Assembly (NCBI GenBank): GCA_036897095.1
Contig: JAYMSP010002009.1
Coordinates: 1 to 26,966 of the forward strand
Source of the DNA: Plantago elongata
Taxonomy: Eukaryota; Streptophyta; Magnoliopsida; Lamiales; Plantaginaceae
Reading direction: 5' to 3'
Length of the DNA: 26,966 nt
Shown here: positions 1 to 8,859 of the stretch, piece after piece
How positions within the stretch are numbered: the stretch's first letter is position 1
How the letters are laid out: every line of letters begins with the position of its first letter
The notes under the pieces: generated by a model
Told to the model about the DNA's origin: nothing
Seen by the model: only the letters and a program-made list of their open reading frames with translations
The model's database searches: none
Translations under genes and position numbers: made by a program

Positions 1-661
1 ATGGTGCTGATGTGGAGGGGAAAGGTGGCCTTAATAACGAAAAAGCCCTTTCCCCTTTTTTTTTTTTTTTTTTTTTTTTTGTTTAAATGGCCTTAGTTCG
101 CTTCATTACATAAACGGTAAACGTATTTTGTCTTAGTGTCAATACAGCCTCATTAAGTATAAATATGCATCATAACTTCAGGTTCTTGTGTTTTATATTG
201 TCAAATCTGTGATTAATATTTCTTGGATTGCATTATGACAAATGATACTCCCAATCATGGTTCTGAAGGATCCGCTTAAAATGTATTGGGATCAATAATC
301 ATATTTGGGGAGGTTTGGCATAAAAATGGGTGCTTGTTAAGTATATATGGAAAGTCCATTGTTTTTTATTCAACTACTCTATTTAGCAACATTTTATAGC
401 TCCCCTGAATAGTTCTTACTGCATGTGAATGAGAGAATGTTTTAACAAGTAGATACGTGTTTGCTGGGATACCATTTCATGAATAATGCAATAATCAATA
501 TACAATTGTCCCTCCATTCTTCTCTTCCAAAATTGGTAAAAATAATAGACTAGGTTTCTGAGCACTTACCAATCACTATGACAATCACTATGAAATGTTT
601 GTTTCCTTGGTTGGTTGCAATTATGTGACAGTTCGCTGATTTGATTATTTTTGGTAAACAG
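1..661. other. Upstream region of zinc-knuckle gene, probable promoter and 5'-UTR intron
   Basis: No coding region is visible. A 25-base T run occupies 56-80, just after an imperfect GGGGAAAGG/CCTTTCCCC inverted pair at 18-26 and 47-55. A pyrimidine-poor but plausible acceptor (GGTAAACAG) ends at 661, so part of this stretch may be a 5'-UTR intron. That is inference: the donor and the transcription start cannot be fixed from sequence alone. Confidence 0.35.
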
Positions 662-664
662 GAC

Positions 665-727
665 ATGCTTTTGGATTGCGTTTTTGAACTTGAAACTCTC
701 GTGCCATTTTTCATGTTGTATTGCTGA
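665..727 (+). CDS. Upstream ORF 1 (20 codons) in the putative leader
   Basis: ATG at 665 opens a 20-codon frame ending in TGA at 725-727. It lies just after the candidate acceptor at 661. It is hydrophobic (it starts MLLDCVFEL) and I recognise no family. Whether it is in the mRNA depends on the real transcription start and on the proposed intron. It could equally be chance. Confidence 0.25.
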   Translation: MLLDCVFELETLVPFFMLYC

Positions 728-761
728 TAGCAAGAGATTTCAGTTACATTTCACTCCCCCA

Positions 762-827
762 ATGGATCGCCGTGATACATCAGGATTTGTTAGCGGGGGA
801 GCACTGAACTCTTTTAGAGTCCTCTAA
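762..827 (+). CDS. Upstream ORF 2, candidate conserved-peptide uORF (21 aa)
   Basis: ATG at 762 opens a 21-codon frame, starting MDRRDTSGFVSGG and ending NSFRVL, with stop TAA at 825-827. It lies 114 nt before the main start of the zinc-knuckle gene. The composition (charged start, Gly/Ser middle, Ser-Phe-Arg-Val-Leu end) looks like a peptide rather than random AT-rich leader. From memory, and needing a check, the Arabidopsis relatives At5g09670 and At5g64550 are annotated with conserved peptide uORFs. If this is the same peptide, it probably attenuates translation of the main ORF, as CPuORFs often do by stalling ribosomes. Which peptide residues matter is unknown here. Confidence 0.5.
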   Translation: MDRRDTSGFVSGGALNSFRVL

Positions 828-936
828 CCCTAACTTTTGTATAAGTTTGCAATTTTTTTTTAATTTAACCCCGGAAGTTAGTCAGACTGTTTTTAGCAAT
901 TGAGCTTTTGTTGAATTAAGAGTGCTCCGTGTATAT

Positions 937-942
937 ATGTAA
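937..942 (+). promoter_or_regulatory. Minimal AUG-stop uORF overlapping the main start codon
   Basis: The bases 937-944 read ATGTAATG. An ATG at 937 is followed at once by TAA at 940-942, whose last A is the first base of the main ATG. The minimal uORF and the main ORF therefore overlap by one base. AUG-stop elements of type AUGUAA are known in plants to stall ribosomes, for example in boron-responsive transporter leaders. Here such an element would sit directly on the initiation codon and favour termination-reinitiation or leaky scanning. The arrangement is seen directly; the function is inferred. Confidence 0.5.
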
Positions 943-2873
943 TGGATGCCATGTTCAACAGTTTGGGTTTTGCAGCTAACCTGCAATCAAATGCATTTAA
1001 GAATCTGTGCAATTCCATCCAAAGTGGAGGGACCGGAGCTGATGTTGGGTGTTATGAAGACACAACTTTACGACTTGATTCACCTGGTTTTGCAATTCCC
1101 TATACTGATGCTCCAAAGGGAATCAAGCGCAAGTGGAATTTCAAAGATGGTCCTGGAAAGAAACAAGGTGAGTCCTCCTTAAGTCTCCACCTTGGCCACT
1201 CAGCGAGCTCCTCAGATAGCAAAGGGAGTACAGCAACTGCATGTACCTCAATGTCTTCAGCAAAAGATACTGAAGAAGGGAACTCGATGGACATTGAACT
1301 GGAATTCTCTCTTCATATTGGTGGTGATAAATCATCAGGTTCTGAAAAATCATCCAGTTCTAGCTTGAAATCACCTGACACGTGGCCTAATGTTGATCTG
1401 CAATTGAGCCTTTCCAGTGGGCCTGCTGTGTCTGATATTACAACTGTCCATCCAATATCTATTGAACCAAAGGATTTCACTGAAATGCTTACTGGTAAGG
1501 GAACTTTGAACACACTTGATGGGTCGACTGGAACTTCTCTTTTTCCAGCATTGAGTGTCCAGAGTATGGAAAATATGTACTGTGTTGACCAGTCTCTGGG
1601 GAAAAAGATGCCATCACTCTCAGGTCTGTCATCGAGTGTAATAACTACACCAAAGAGCTCAGTCACCTGTACTTCCGGGATAACACAGTCACAACAGCAG
1701 CGTAGTAGTACTAAGCAGTGTCAGTTTCAGGGATGTTTGAAGGGCGCAAGAGGAGCTTCTGGTCTTTGCATTGCTCATGGTGGTGGTCGCAGGTGTCAGC
1801 GTCATGGATGCCACAAAGGAGCTGAGGGTCGCACAGCGTTCTGCAAGGCTCATGGCGGTGGTCGTAGGTGTGAATTTCTAGGATGTACAAAAAGTGCCGA
1901 AGGACGTACAGATTTCTGTATTGCACATGGTGGAGGCAGGCGATGCAGTGAGGATGGTTGTGGCAAAGCAGCCAGAGGAAAGTCAGGACTCTGTATTCGG
2001 CATGGTGGTGGGAAGAGATGTCAGAAAGAGAACTGCACAAAGAGTGCGGAAGGGCTCTCTGGTCTTTGCATCTCGCATGGAGGTGGTCGCAGATGTCAGT
2101 ACCCTGAGTGTAACAAAGGTGCTCAAGGAAGCACCATGTTCTGTAAGGCCCATGGTGGTGGCAAGCGTTGCACATTTTTTGGATGCAATAAAGGTGCAGA
2201 AGGAAGCACCATGTTCTGCAAAGGCCATGGTGGAGGAAAGAGATGTTCATTCCAAGGAGGTGGAGTTTGCCCAAAAAGTGTTCATGGTGGGACCCTTTAC
2301 TGTGTAGCTCATGGTGGCGGAAAACGGTGTGTTGTTCCTGAGTGTACAAAGAGTGCCAGGGGACGTACTGACTTCTGTGTCCGTCATGGCGGGGGCAAGA
2401 GATGCAAGTTTGAAAATTGTGGAAAAAGTGCTCAGGGTAGCACTGATTTCTGCAAGGCCCACGGTGGAGGGAAGAGATGCTCATGGGGTCTTCCTGGTTC
2501 TGAATTTGACCAAGGAGATGGTCACTGCAACTCACTTGCCAGGGGTAAAACTGGACTATGTGCATCTCATAGTGCTTTGCTTCAGGACAGAAGGGTTCAT
2601 GGTGGTGCAACTCTAGGAACGACGGCACAGGACAGTAACAATAACCCTCCTGCTAATATGAAACAATTATTCACTGTAGAGGACATGAACATTGACAATG
2701 CAGTTACTTCATCAAGCGGTTGGAAATTTCCAGATCTCCCCCAAGTTCATTTACCTGTTGAAAGCAACCCGTCACCAAGCAAGGCTTCCGAAGGAAGGGT
2801 TCATGGAGGAAATTTCATGGCATTATTTGCAGGAAATCAAGTGAGCAGAGGTGGGGCCGGTCCATCTCAGTAA
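942..2873 (+). CDS. WRKY19-like zinc finger (loricrin-like) repeat protein
   Basis: An uninterrupted 643-aa ORF. Residues 260-545 hold eleven tandem Cys/His knuckles of form C-x4-C-x10-C-x2-H followed by GGG(R/K)(R/K), about 25 residues apart. Knuckle 8 (insert GGGV) and knuckle 11 (from residue 513, longer first loop, no GGG tail) depart from the pattern. This repeat is named after the C-terminal part of Arabidopsis WRKY19, but no WRKYGQK domain is present. The N-terminal half carries three EAR-like leucine motifs: LSLHL at 80-84, ELEFSLHI around 119-126 and LQLSL at 153-157. A basic KRKW lies at 62-65. The start MDAMFNSLGFAAN fits the family N-terminus, so the first ATG is preferred over Met4. 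The likely role is a nuclear zinc-binding regulator, possibly a co-repressor; that role is inference. Two uORFs and an AUG-stop precede it. Confidence 0.9.
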   Translation: MDAMFNSLGFAANLQSNAFKNLCNSIQSGGTGADVGCYEDTTLRLDSPGFAIPYTDAPKGIKRKWNFKDGPGKKQGESSLSLHLGHSASSSDSKGSTATACTSMSSAKDTEEGNSMDIELEFSLHIGGDKSSGSEKSSSSSLKSPDTWPNVDLQLSLSSGPAVSDITTVHPISIEPKDFTEMLTGKGTLNTLDGSTGTSLFPALSVQSMENMYCVDQSLGKKMPSLSGLSSSVITTPKSSVTCTSGITQSQQQRSSTKQCQFQGCLKGARGASGLCIAHGGGRRCQRHGCHKGAEGRTAFCKAHGGGRRCEFLGCTKSAEGRTDFCIAHGGGRRCSEDGCGKAARGKSGLCIRHGGGKRCQKENCTKSAEGLSGLCISHGGGRRCQYPECNKGAQGSTMFCKAHGGGKRCTFFGCNKGAEGSTMFCKGHGGGKRCSFQGGGVCPKSVHGGTLYCVAHGGGKRCVVPECTKSARGRTDFCVRHGGGKRCKFENCGKSAQGSTDFCKAHGGGKRCSWGLPGSEFDQGDGHCNSLARGKTGLCASHSALLQDRRVHGGATLGTTAQDSNNNPPANMKQLFTVEDMNIDNAVTSSSGWKFPDLPQVHLPVESNPSPSKASEGRVHGGNFMALFAGNQVSRGGAGPSQ

Positions 2874-3758
2874 TCTATTGGCACAGCACGTCAATCGTGG
2901 ATGTAAGGAGCATATTCAAGCTTTGTTCTGGTTTGTCTTTGGAGCACCATTTCAGTTGTCTATTTCCTGATGTTCATTTCCATGTTGCAGTGGTTATTGA
3001 GAACTTGTCTGTTTAGTCTATAGTGTTTTAATATGGTTAATGCTAGCCGGCTGAAGCTAGGGAATAAGGTTCATCACCCAGAGAATTGAATTGGTTTAGG
3101 TGTGGCTTTTCTTTATTTTCTTTTTCTTTTTTTCAATGTAAATAGTTTCTCTCTGTGTGGTGGAGTTTATGACTCTTGTAGTCATTTGATGCTTGTCAAT
3201 GACGATGAAGCTTGTATTGGTACTGTCTGTGCTCGTTCTATGTGCTTTGCCTTGATCTTTTATATCTGATAATGTAGGAGTAGATGGTAAGATAAGTTTG
3301 TGTTTGCCTTGATGATTGCTTGTATTGGTGCTGTCTGTGAAATTATAGTTTGGAAATCTGATGCTATTCCAGATTTGCAAATTCACACTGATGTCTGAAC
3401 TCCGAACTACACTTGGCACCAAGTGACGTTGATCAGCCAAATCAACTGTATTTAAGATATACTAAATTGTTTGAAAGTACAAGTTTTTAGGAGTCCTGAA
3501 AGTTCTGCATTATTCTATACTAATAGTGCGGTGTTATTCTGCATTATTGTATGCTAATAGTGTGGTGTTGTGGGTAAATTGTAGATTTTTGTGTATTTGT
3601 AAATTGTGTATTATTATGTATTAATTGTACGGATGAATAATTGTGTAGAAATCTCAGTACATTCCGGACTTGCAGGAGAGTTTTCCTTAAAGATAATATA
3701 AATTTATACGAAACTATATTTAGAAATAAACTCATATTAGAATACCCACTTTCCTAGT
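2874..3758 (+). other. 3' region of zinc-knuckle gene with small repeats
   Basis: This holds the 3' UTR and intergenic DNA; no gene is visible. A segment around GCTTGTATTGG(T)ACTGTCTGTG near 3208 recurs near 3317 with one change. A 34-bp near-exact tandem duplication lies at 3504-3571. I could not place the polyadenylation site with confidence. Confidence 0.4.
3504..3571. repeat. 34-bp tandem duplication (two copies)
   Basis: Two adjacent 34-base units, each starting TCTGCATTATT and ending in AGTG(C/T)GGTGTT(A/G)T, begin at 3504 and 3538. They differ at four bases. It looks like a simple local duplication. Confidence 0.75.
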
Positions 3759-4314
3759 TACGGGTGAGTGCGGGCGGGTGTTGACGAGTTTTAACAAAAA
3801 ATTAATCCAACCCATCTATGGCGGGTGATCTTTTGTTCGATCATGAAGGGTGGAATAATTTTCCAACTCATGATGGTTCGGGTGATTATAATGGCAGGTG
3901 CGTGGCGGGCGAATTGGTGAGTGAAATACTTCATCGATTAAAATATATTATAATTTATTAAATTAACAAAATATTTAAAATCAAGTAAAATGGTAGAGTA
4001 CCATCTTCACATATATACATGAAATAACTTTAATTTTATTATTATTAATTTATTATATATATATATATATATATATATCTATATATTCGTTTATATGACA
4101 ATTAATTTATGATACATATATATAATTTTTTTGTTATGTAAACTATGGCGGGTGGGTTGCGGATTGCACTCAACCAACTCACCACCCACCGATGGCAGGT
4201 TATAAAAAATTCAACCACTATAATGTTTTATAAAAAAAATAACCGACGGATGTGAGTGAGATGCGGGCGGTTTGCGGGGGCGGGTCGGTCGAGTGGATTA
4301 TATGCTCACCCCTA
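3759..4314. mobile_element. Non-autonomous hAT-like element (degenerate)
   Basis: The left end reads TACGGGTGAG. The reverse complement of the right end reads TAGGGGTGAG, so the terminal ten bases differ at one place. TAGGGGTGAGCA-type ends are common on plant hAT-like elements. The flanking octamers TTCCTAGT (3751-3758) and ATCCCAGC (4315-4322) match at five of eight positions, like a decayed 8-bp target duplication. The interior is rich in GGCGGGTG-type words at both ends and has an AT microsatellite at 4055-4078. No transposase is present. Confidence 0.5.
4055..4078. repeat. AT dinucleotide microsatellite
   Basis: An uninterrupted run of alternating A and T inside the hAT-like element. 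Confidence 0.85.
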
Positions 4315-5088
4315 ATCCCAGCTTTATCTTTGCTTCCTCATGTATATATAATACCGAATTCATTCAATTTCTAAAAGAATTTACTAACCCTTAACTTTTC
4401 GAGGAATCTTTAATCAGTGGTTGTGAATGAATGACTGATCTTTTTATATTCAATTTTGTTCCGTCTCAACTAAATTTTCTCATCATCTAAATAAAAAATA
4501 TTTCTCCTACTTTATGTACTATTTCTCCTGCTTTATTTTTTCTTTTTTCATATTTCAACACTATCCAGTGAATAAGATTGTGCAGTGTATCAATTGGGAA
4601 GATGCACACAACATAATATATTTTTATGAGAAAACAAAATATTCCACAAGAGACAAAAACAGTGAAGAATAATTTGATTAATTCTTCTAAAAACACCTCT
4701 TAACATCCAAACACAAGAACATCCTAACGTTCTTCTTGGTAAAAATAAACTCTTGTGAATACCAATGTTTGAATAGAAACAAACAATCTCGATTCGCACG
4801 AGGATTGAGATTTGCTTGGAGAGGATCTCGAAGCTGTTGATTATACGAAGCAGGAGATTGACTAGTTGCTGGACTTTAATGACCCGTGTTACACGCTGAC
4901 AGCTGCGAATTGGAATTGCTATCAAAGTATGATTTCAGTTATTTCAAGCACGTTAAATTATTGTTATCATGTTGGTCTAAATTTTTTGAAATTCCGCTGC
5001 GTGCGCTTAGAGTACAATCTGACTAAATATACCAAACAGATCTTTTGTGAAATTTTACATGTGTTTTTTCTACACAAAAATCAAACAA
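4315..5088. other. AT-rich intergenic DNA
   Basis: I see no gene, conserved repeat or RNA in this stretch. It contains the 3' flank of the minus-strand membrane protein gene. Short open frames here have no recognisable protein signature. Confidence 0.5.
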
Positions 5089-5691
5089 TTAACATACATT
5101 GACACACTTGCTATGACCTGGATGACAAAGCATTCTATAACAACCAGACATCAACAACGCGCTGAACCCAAGGAACGTCCCGATGGACAAGTAGGCCAAA
5201 ACGCGACGCTTCCACGTGGTCAGCAAGCCCACGTTCGGCCTCATGACCTCTCCACCTTGAACTTTCAAGGGCGTTCCTGGCAAAACTTGACCAACTTGAT
5301 CCTTTGTCATCCGGTACATCTTCATGAGTTCAAGGTCAGACACTTTCTGATCAAGCTCTTCTCTTGACCTCAACACTTTGGACATGGATGAACATAAGCT
5401 GGAGAAGTTGGTGACCATGACGAAGAGGGAAAGCGTGATCGGAATCCACCAGTTGCTGCAGGTACCGTTTGTGGAGGATGTGGAGACAAGGATGATTGCT
5501 TGAAAGATGAAGTAGAGGTTAACATTCTGGAGTGTTTTGGATTCCAGGTTTCTTGTTCTCTGCTCCTGATTCTTGTTTTCTTCTTCTTGTTTCTCTATTT
5601 CAATCTCAATTTGAGCATTCCATGTGTTGTCTTGGTTGTGGTTCATTGTGGAGTTTGCTATTTCAATTCTTGATCTGTTTCTAATGGACAT
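5089..5691 (-). CDS. Unrecognised small multipass membrane protein
   Basis: A single-exon ORF of 200 aa. After a polar, Glu/Gln/Asn-rich N-terminus (residues 1-55) there are two neighbouring hydrophobic stretches, about 59-74 and 81-100 (the second opens with WWIPITLSLF). A charged middle section at 104-165 follows, then a third hydrophobic segment at about 164-187. The tail is Cys-rich and ends CVNVC. The layout and the WWIP motif remind me of plant-specific uncharacterised membrane proteins, but I cannot name the family. The ATG at 5691 is chosen because a TATA-like element lies about 50 bp upstream; Met16 at 5646 is an alternative. I assign no function. It is probably real, given its length, composition and ordered membrane segments. 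Confidence 0.65.
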   Translation of the reverse strand: MSIRNRSRIEIANSTMNHNQDNTWNAQIEIEIEKQEEENKNQEQRTRNLESKTLQNVNLYFIFQAIILVSTSSTNGTCSNWWIPITLSLFVMVTNFSSLCSSMSKVLRSREELDQKVSDLELMKMYRMTKDQVGQVLPGTPLKVQGGEVMRPNVGLLTTWKRRVLAYLSIGTFLGFSALLMSGCYRMLCHPGHSKCVNVC

Positions 5692-5738
5692 TATATTATG
5701 TTATGAGTGATGTGGATCGATCAAATTATGGTCATTGA

Positions 5739-5746
5739 TAAATATA
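5739..5746 (-). promoter_or_regulatory. TATA-like box of the membrane protein gene
   Basis: The minus strand reads TATATTTA about 48 bp before the ATG at 5691. That spacing would leave a leader of roughly 20 nt. The surroundings are AT-rich, so this is suggestive only. Confidence 0.35.
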
Positions 5747-5755
5747 AGTATTGAA

Positions 5756-5770
5756 AAGTCAACTTGACTT
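5756..5770. promoter_or_regulatory. Palindromic W-box pair (AAGTCAACTTGACTT)
   Basis: Two W-box cores (TTGACT) face outward from one shared centre, one on each strand, about 65-80 bp upstream of the minus-strand membrane protein ATG. W-boxes are WRKY transcription factor sites, and paired sites are often functional in defence promoters. The site is seen directly; its use is inferred. Confidence 0.4.
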
Positions 5771-5967
5771 CTCTTTCCTTCACTTTTATTGAGTGGAGTA
5801 GTGGACAACTAGTTAAGTTTCAACTAGGAATAAACTTAACTAGAGACTTGGTCCATGTATAATGTACTTGTTTGGAGTTGGCACATTAAGCAAGTTGCAC
5901 TTCTTTTCTAATGGTCCTGCACGATCATGATAGAATACCCAAGGCTGCTCAAGCGTTGAAAGTTTAA

Positions 5968-6124
5968 GGGCCGTTTGGAATGGAATTGTAATCGGACCAT
6001 TTGATTTGATGAATAATGATTTAGTCTAAAATACATTTGAAATATCCCATTTCAATTCCATTTCAAATATAATTACACTAAAATCCATCCAAAAGCTCAT
6101 TCAAATTCTATACCAATCAGCCCC
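5968..6124. mobile_element. Possible short Tourist-like MITE
   Basis: The left end GGGCCGTTTGGAATGGAATT pairs imperfectly with the reverse complement of the right end, GGGCTGATTGGTATAGAATT (about 16 of 20 bases). The first words resemble the GGGCCGTTTGG ends of plant Tourist-like elements. I could not find a clear 3-bp target duplication, so the boundaries are tentative. Confidence 0.35.
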
Positions 6125-6567
6125 GTATACGTAAATTGATATTTTATTTCATATAAAATCGATAAATTATTTTATTATGAAACTTCTATTTTCAATATTA
6201 TAGTGTATATTATGACTTGGTGCCTATTTTGAAATTTTTGTATGTGGCATTGGGCCGTTTCTATCGGTGATTGCATTATTGTACAATATAATTCATGTGT
6301 ACAAACTATTTTCGTTTGGAAATATTCAAAAGCAAGAGTAAAAATGTGTCGATAATACTAGTATTATAAATGACTATTGTGAGGTATTTGTAATTGATTT
6401 TAAGGAGAGAAAATTTTCGAATAGAAAAATACTTTTGAAAATCAATATCATGTACACTTTTAGTATGGGCTGCTGGGTGAACAAGTGATCCAAGTTGTGT
6501 GTATGTACACTTCAATGGTTCAATGCCACTTTCCGAATAATAGATAATATTAAGTGCGTGTTTGATA

Positions 6568-6604
6568 CGGGGTATTTTGGAGGTGTTTTGAAGAAAATAC
6601 CCCG
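6568..6604. repeat. Short hairpin, 11-bp perfect stem
   Basis: CGGGGTATTTT at 6568-6578 is followed after 15 bases by its exact reverse complement at 6594-6604. The sequence begins like a Tourist end (TTA, then a GTTTGATA word), so it may be a deleted MITE. Confidence 0.5.
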
Positions 6605-7589
6605 TTTGGTTGATATTTAGCCGGCCCAACAGGTTAGGTGTTTGGAAATCCCCTCCATTGAAGAGTTTAAGTTTAGTTATTAGTCAATCTCCAGTTTTGT
6701 TTCAGACAAGTTTAGAGTTGTTTGGGTTGGTTAGTTGTGTTTTCCAGTGTAAATATGGTGTAGTTAAGCTTTCGGGAAAAATCTATTTTAGGGCACGTTT
6801 GATATGGAGTATTTGGTGGATTTAAGCTCAAATTCACTCAATTACCTTGTTTGAATGCATTTGAGTGGTCAGTTGGACTAGCTAGGCATTTCGAAATTCC
6901 TCTTGCATTGGGTCCTTATCTTGTAGTGGACTTGAAATACCATGGGGAGGGTAGGTATTTGCCAATGCTCAATTTGAGAATTTCAGATGAAAATTGAAGT
7001 GGGCAACATAACCTTGCCATGGACAATTAATTACAAAAATACCAATTAACAGACAAACCGTCTCCCAACATATGAAAGCAACATCACATGCGATTTTTTC
7101 ATTTGTTTTTAAAACTTTTTTTGTTTTGTCAAATTTCTAACATGAATAACTCGAAAAATAAAAAAGTAAAAAATAAATAAAAATCACCAACGGGTTAGTC
7201 TTTTAGAAATCTATAAAAAGAGACCACTCTTGAGTTTTGACCATGTTTGAATCATTCCATATCAAATTCATTTTTCTCTCTTAATTAAACTTAAATTGTA
7301 AAACAACCTCTAAATGTGCAATTTTATTAATTACGATTTCTAAACACTGTTATAATATACTAGTAAAATTATGCACGTAATAATTCACGTGTCAAACAAG
7401 GCGTATCTCATATTAAAATTAAATATGCTTGTACTTAGTTAATTATAAATTCAATTATAATGTATATGTTATATAAATTATTAATAAAGATATAAATTTG
7501 TTGAAGTAGTGGGAGATATGTGTAACAACCTCCTTCTTCTTCTTTTCCTTTTCTTTTAACTTTATTTTAGATGAAAAATTTAGAGTCAA

Positions 7590-7621
7590 AATTAATTCAA
7601 TTGGTCAAAATTGAATTAATT
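7590..7621. repeat. Perfect 13-bp palindrome with 6-base loop
   Basis: AATTAATTCAATT at 7590-7602 is repeated as its exact reverse complement at 7609-7621. It is AT-only apart from one base pair, so it may be fortuitous. Confidence 0.6.
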
Positions 7622-8094
7622 GGTGTAACAACTATCTTTGGGTAGTTTCCTTTTTTCATAGTAGAGATTTTAGAAAAATAAAATAAAAATTGAATTTCAA
7701 TGGAGTTTTGAACCTTATAAAACGACTTCAAAAATGCAATTTTGTTCATTTCAACTTATAAACACTCTTATGTTTTTTATGCATAACTTTTTGTTTCTTC
7801 TATGCTCTATTAAACTGTTTTACAGATTATTTGTCCAACTAATCACACGTAATGATAAACCAAGTCCAGTTAGAACAACTCATTTGTGTATATTATATAA
7901 ACGTAAGCCGAATTGATGTATAATATATAAGATTTCATGCATTTTAGTTGGCTGGAAATTCAAATGGAATAAGAAATGCTCAAATTAGAGATTTCGCAAC
8001 AACAATATCAAGTGCCAAACATTTATTTCACAAAGGGGAATGTTAGTTATAACTACCATTCACAATTTTCGAGATACATAGTTGAAATAATTAT

Positions 8095-8165
8095 CATTAT
8101 CATACCAACAAGATATGTATCTCCAGTCAAAGTGGACATTATCATACCAACAAGATATGTATCTC
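8095..8165. repeat. 29-bp direct repeat, 42-bp period
   Basis: A segment starting CATTATCATACCAACAAG and continuing to GTATCTC occurs at 8095 and again at 8137 without change. The intervening 13 bases differ. It is a recent local duplication. Confidence 0.75.
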
Positions 8166-8320
8166 AGCCTTTTAGTGCTTTGGACATTATAATTCACCAC
8201 CGAATCAAGTTGTACTTTTTTGATTAATCTAGTTAATATGCATTTTTTGTTAGAAAAAAATTAACTTACTATCCATATGTTTTACTTTCTACATTTTTTC
8301 TTGTAACCATAATTCACTAA

Positions 8321-8856
8321 GACTGTCCGATGTGGTGATGGCGAAAATCGATCGTGGCGAGCGGTTGCGGAGCAACCGATGTCGCAACGACCGATTTTCG
8401 TACTGTGGCGACCGGTCGTGGAGCGGTTGCCGCAATTTTTAGTTTTTAAAATTTTTGTTTATAGTTATATTAATGTGAATATTGAATATTTGGAGCGAAA
8501 ATAGACGTTTTTATTGAAAATACGAGTAGAATAGTGTAATAGTACAAACTATGAACGTATACGAACAAAGGGTGACATTTATAAGAAAATATATCTTCAC
8601 GCGTCTCGTTTTGTAGATCTCGAAAAAATATACACGACGGTATAATTTTTATACTTTTTAAATAATAAAATAATTTAAAAAATATGAAATATAAAAAAAG
8701 GGATCTAAAACAGGTAACTCAATCGGTCGGTGGGCAACCGATCGAGCTACTCCTTCCCATAACCGATCGACAACCACACCACAGTGCTACAAAATCGTTC
8801 GTGGCGCGGTCGAAGGACCACGACGGATGTGCACAACTACACCACATTGTGCAGTC
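8321..8856. mobile_element. PIF/Harbinger-like MITE flanked by TAA
   Basis: The left end reads GACTGTCCGATGTGGTG. The reverse complement of the right end reads GACTGCACAATGTGGTG, 14 of 17 bases identical. Both ends are flanked directly by TAA (8318-8320 and 8857-8859), the usual 3-bp TWA target of PIF/Harbinger elements. The 536-bp interior has no transposase and carries nested hairpins near its left end: CGAAAATCG/CGATTTTCG at 8342-8350 and 8392-8400, enclosing CGGTTGC/GCAACCG at 8362-8378. GC-rich ends contrast with the AT-rich core. Confidence 0.7.
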
Positions 8857-8859
8857 TAA

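Larger units (their letters stand above)
5771..8320. other. AT-rich intergenic DNA with MITE-like fragments
   Basis: No gene is supported. It contains the possible Tourist-like element at 5968-6124 and a hairpin at 6568-6604. A second GGGCACGTTTGATATGGAGTATT segment preceded by TTA near 6787 resembles the sequence GTGCGTGTTTGATACGGGGTATT near 6553. There is a perfect 13-bp palindrome at 7590-7621 and a duplicated 29-bp segment at 8095-8165. Confidence 0.4.

Noticed and set aside
1894..2616. Other open frames within the knuckle array
   Set aside because: Shadows of the repeat codons in alternative frames.
1711..2628. 305-codon open frame antisense to the knuckle array
   Set aside because: It mirrors the repetitive Cys/His/Gly codons of the sense gene; His/Cys-rich shadow with no family of its own.
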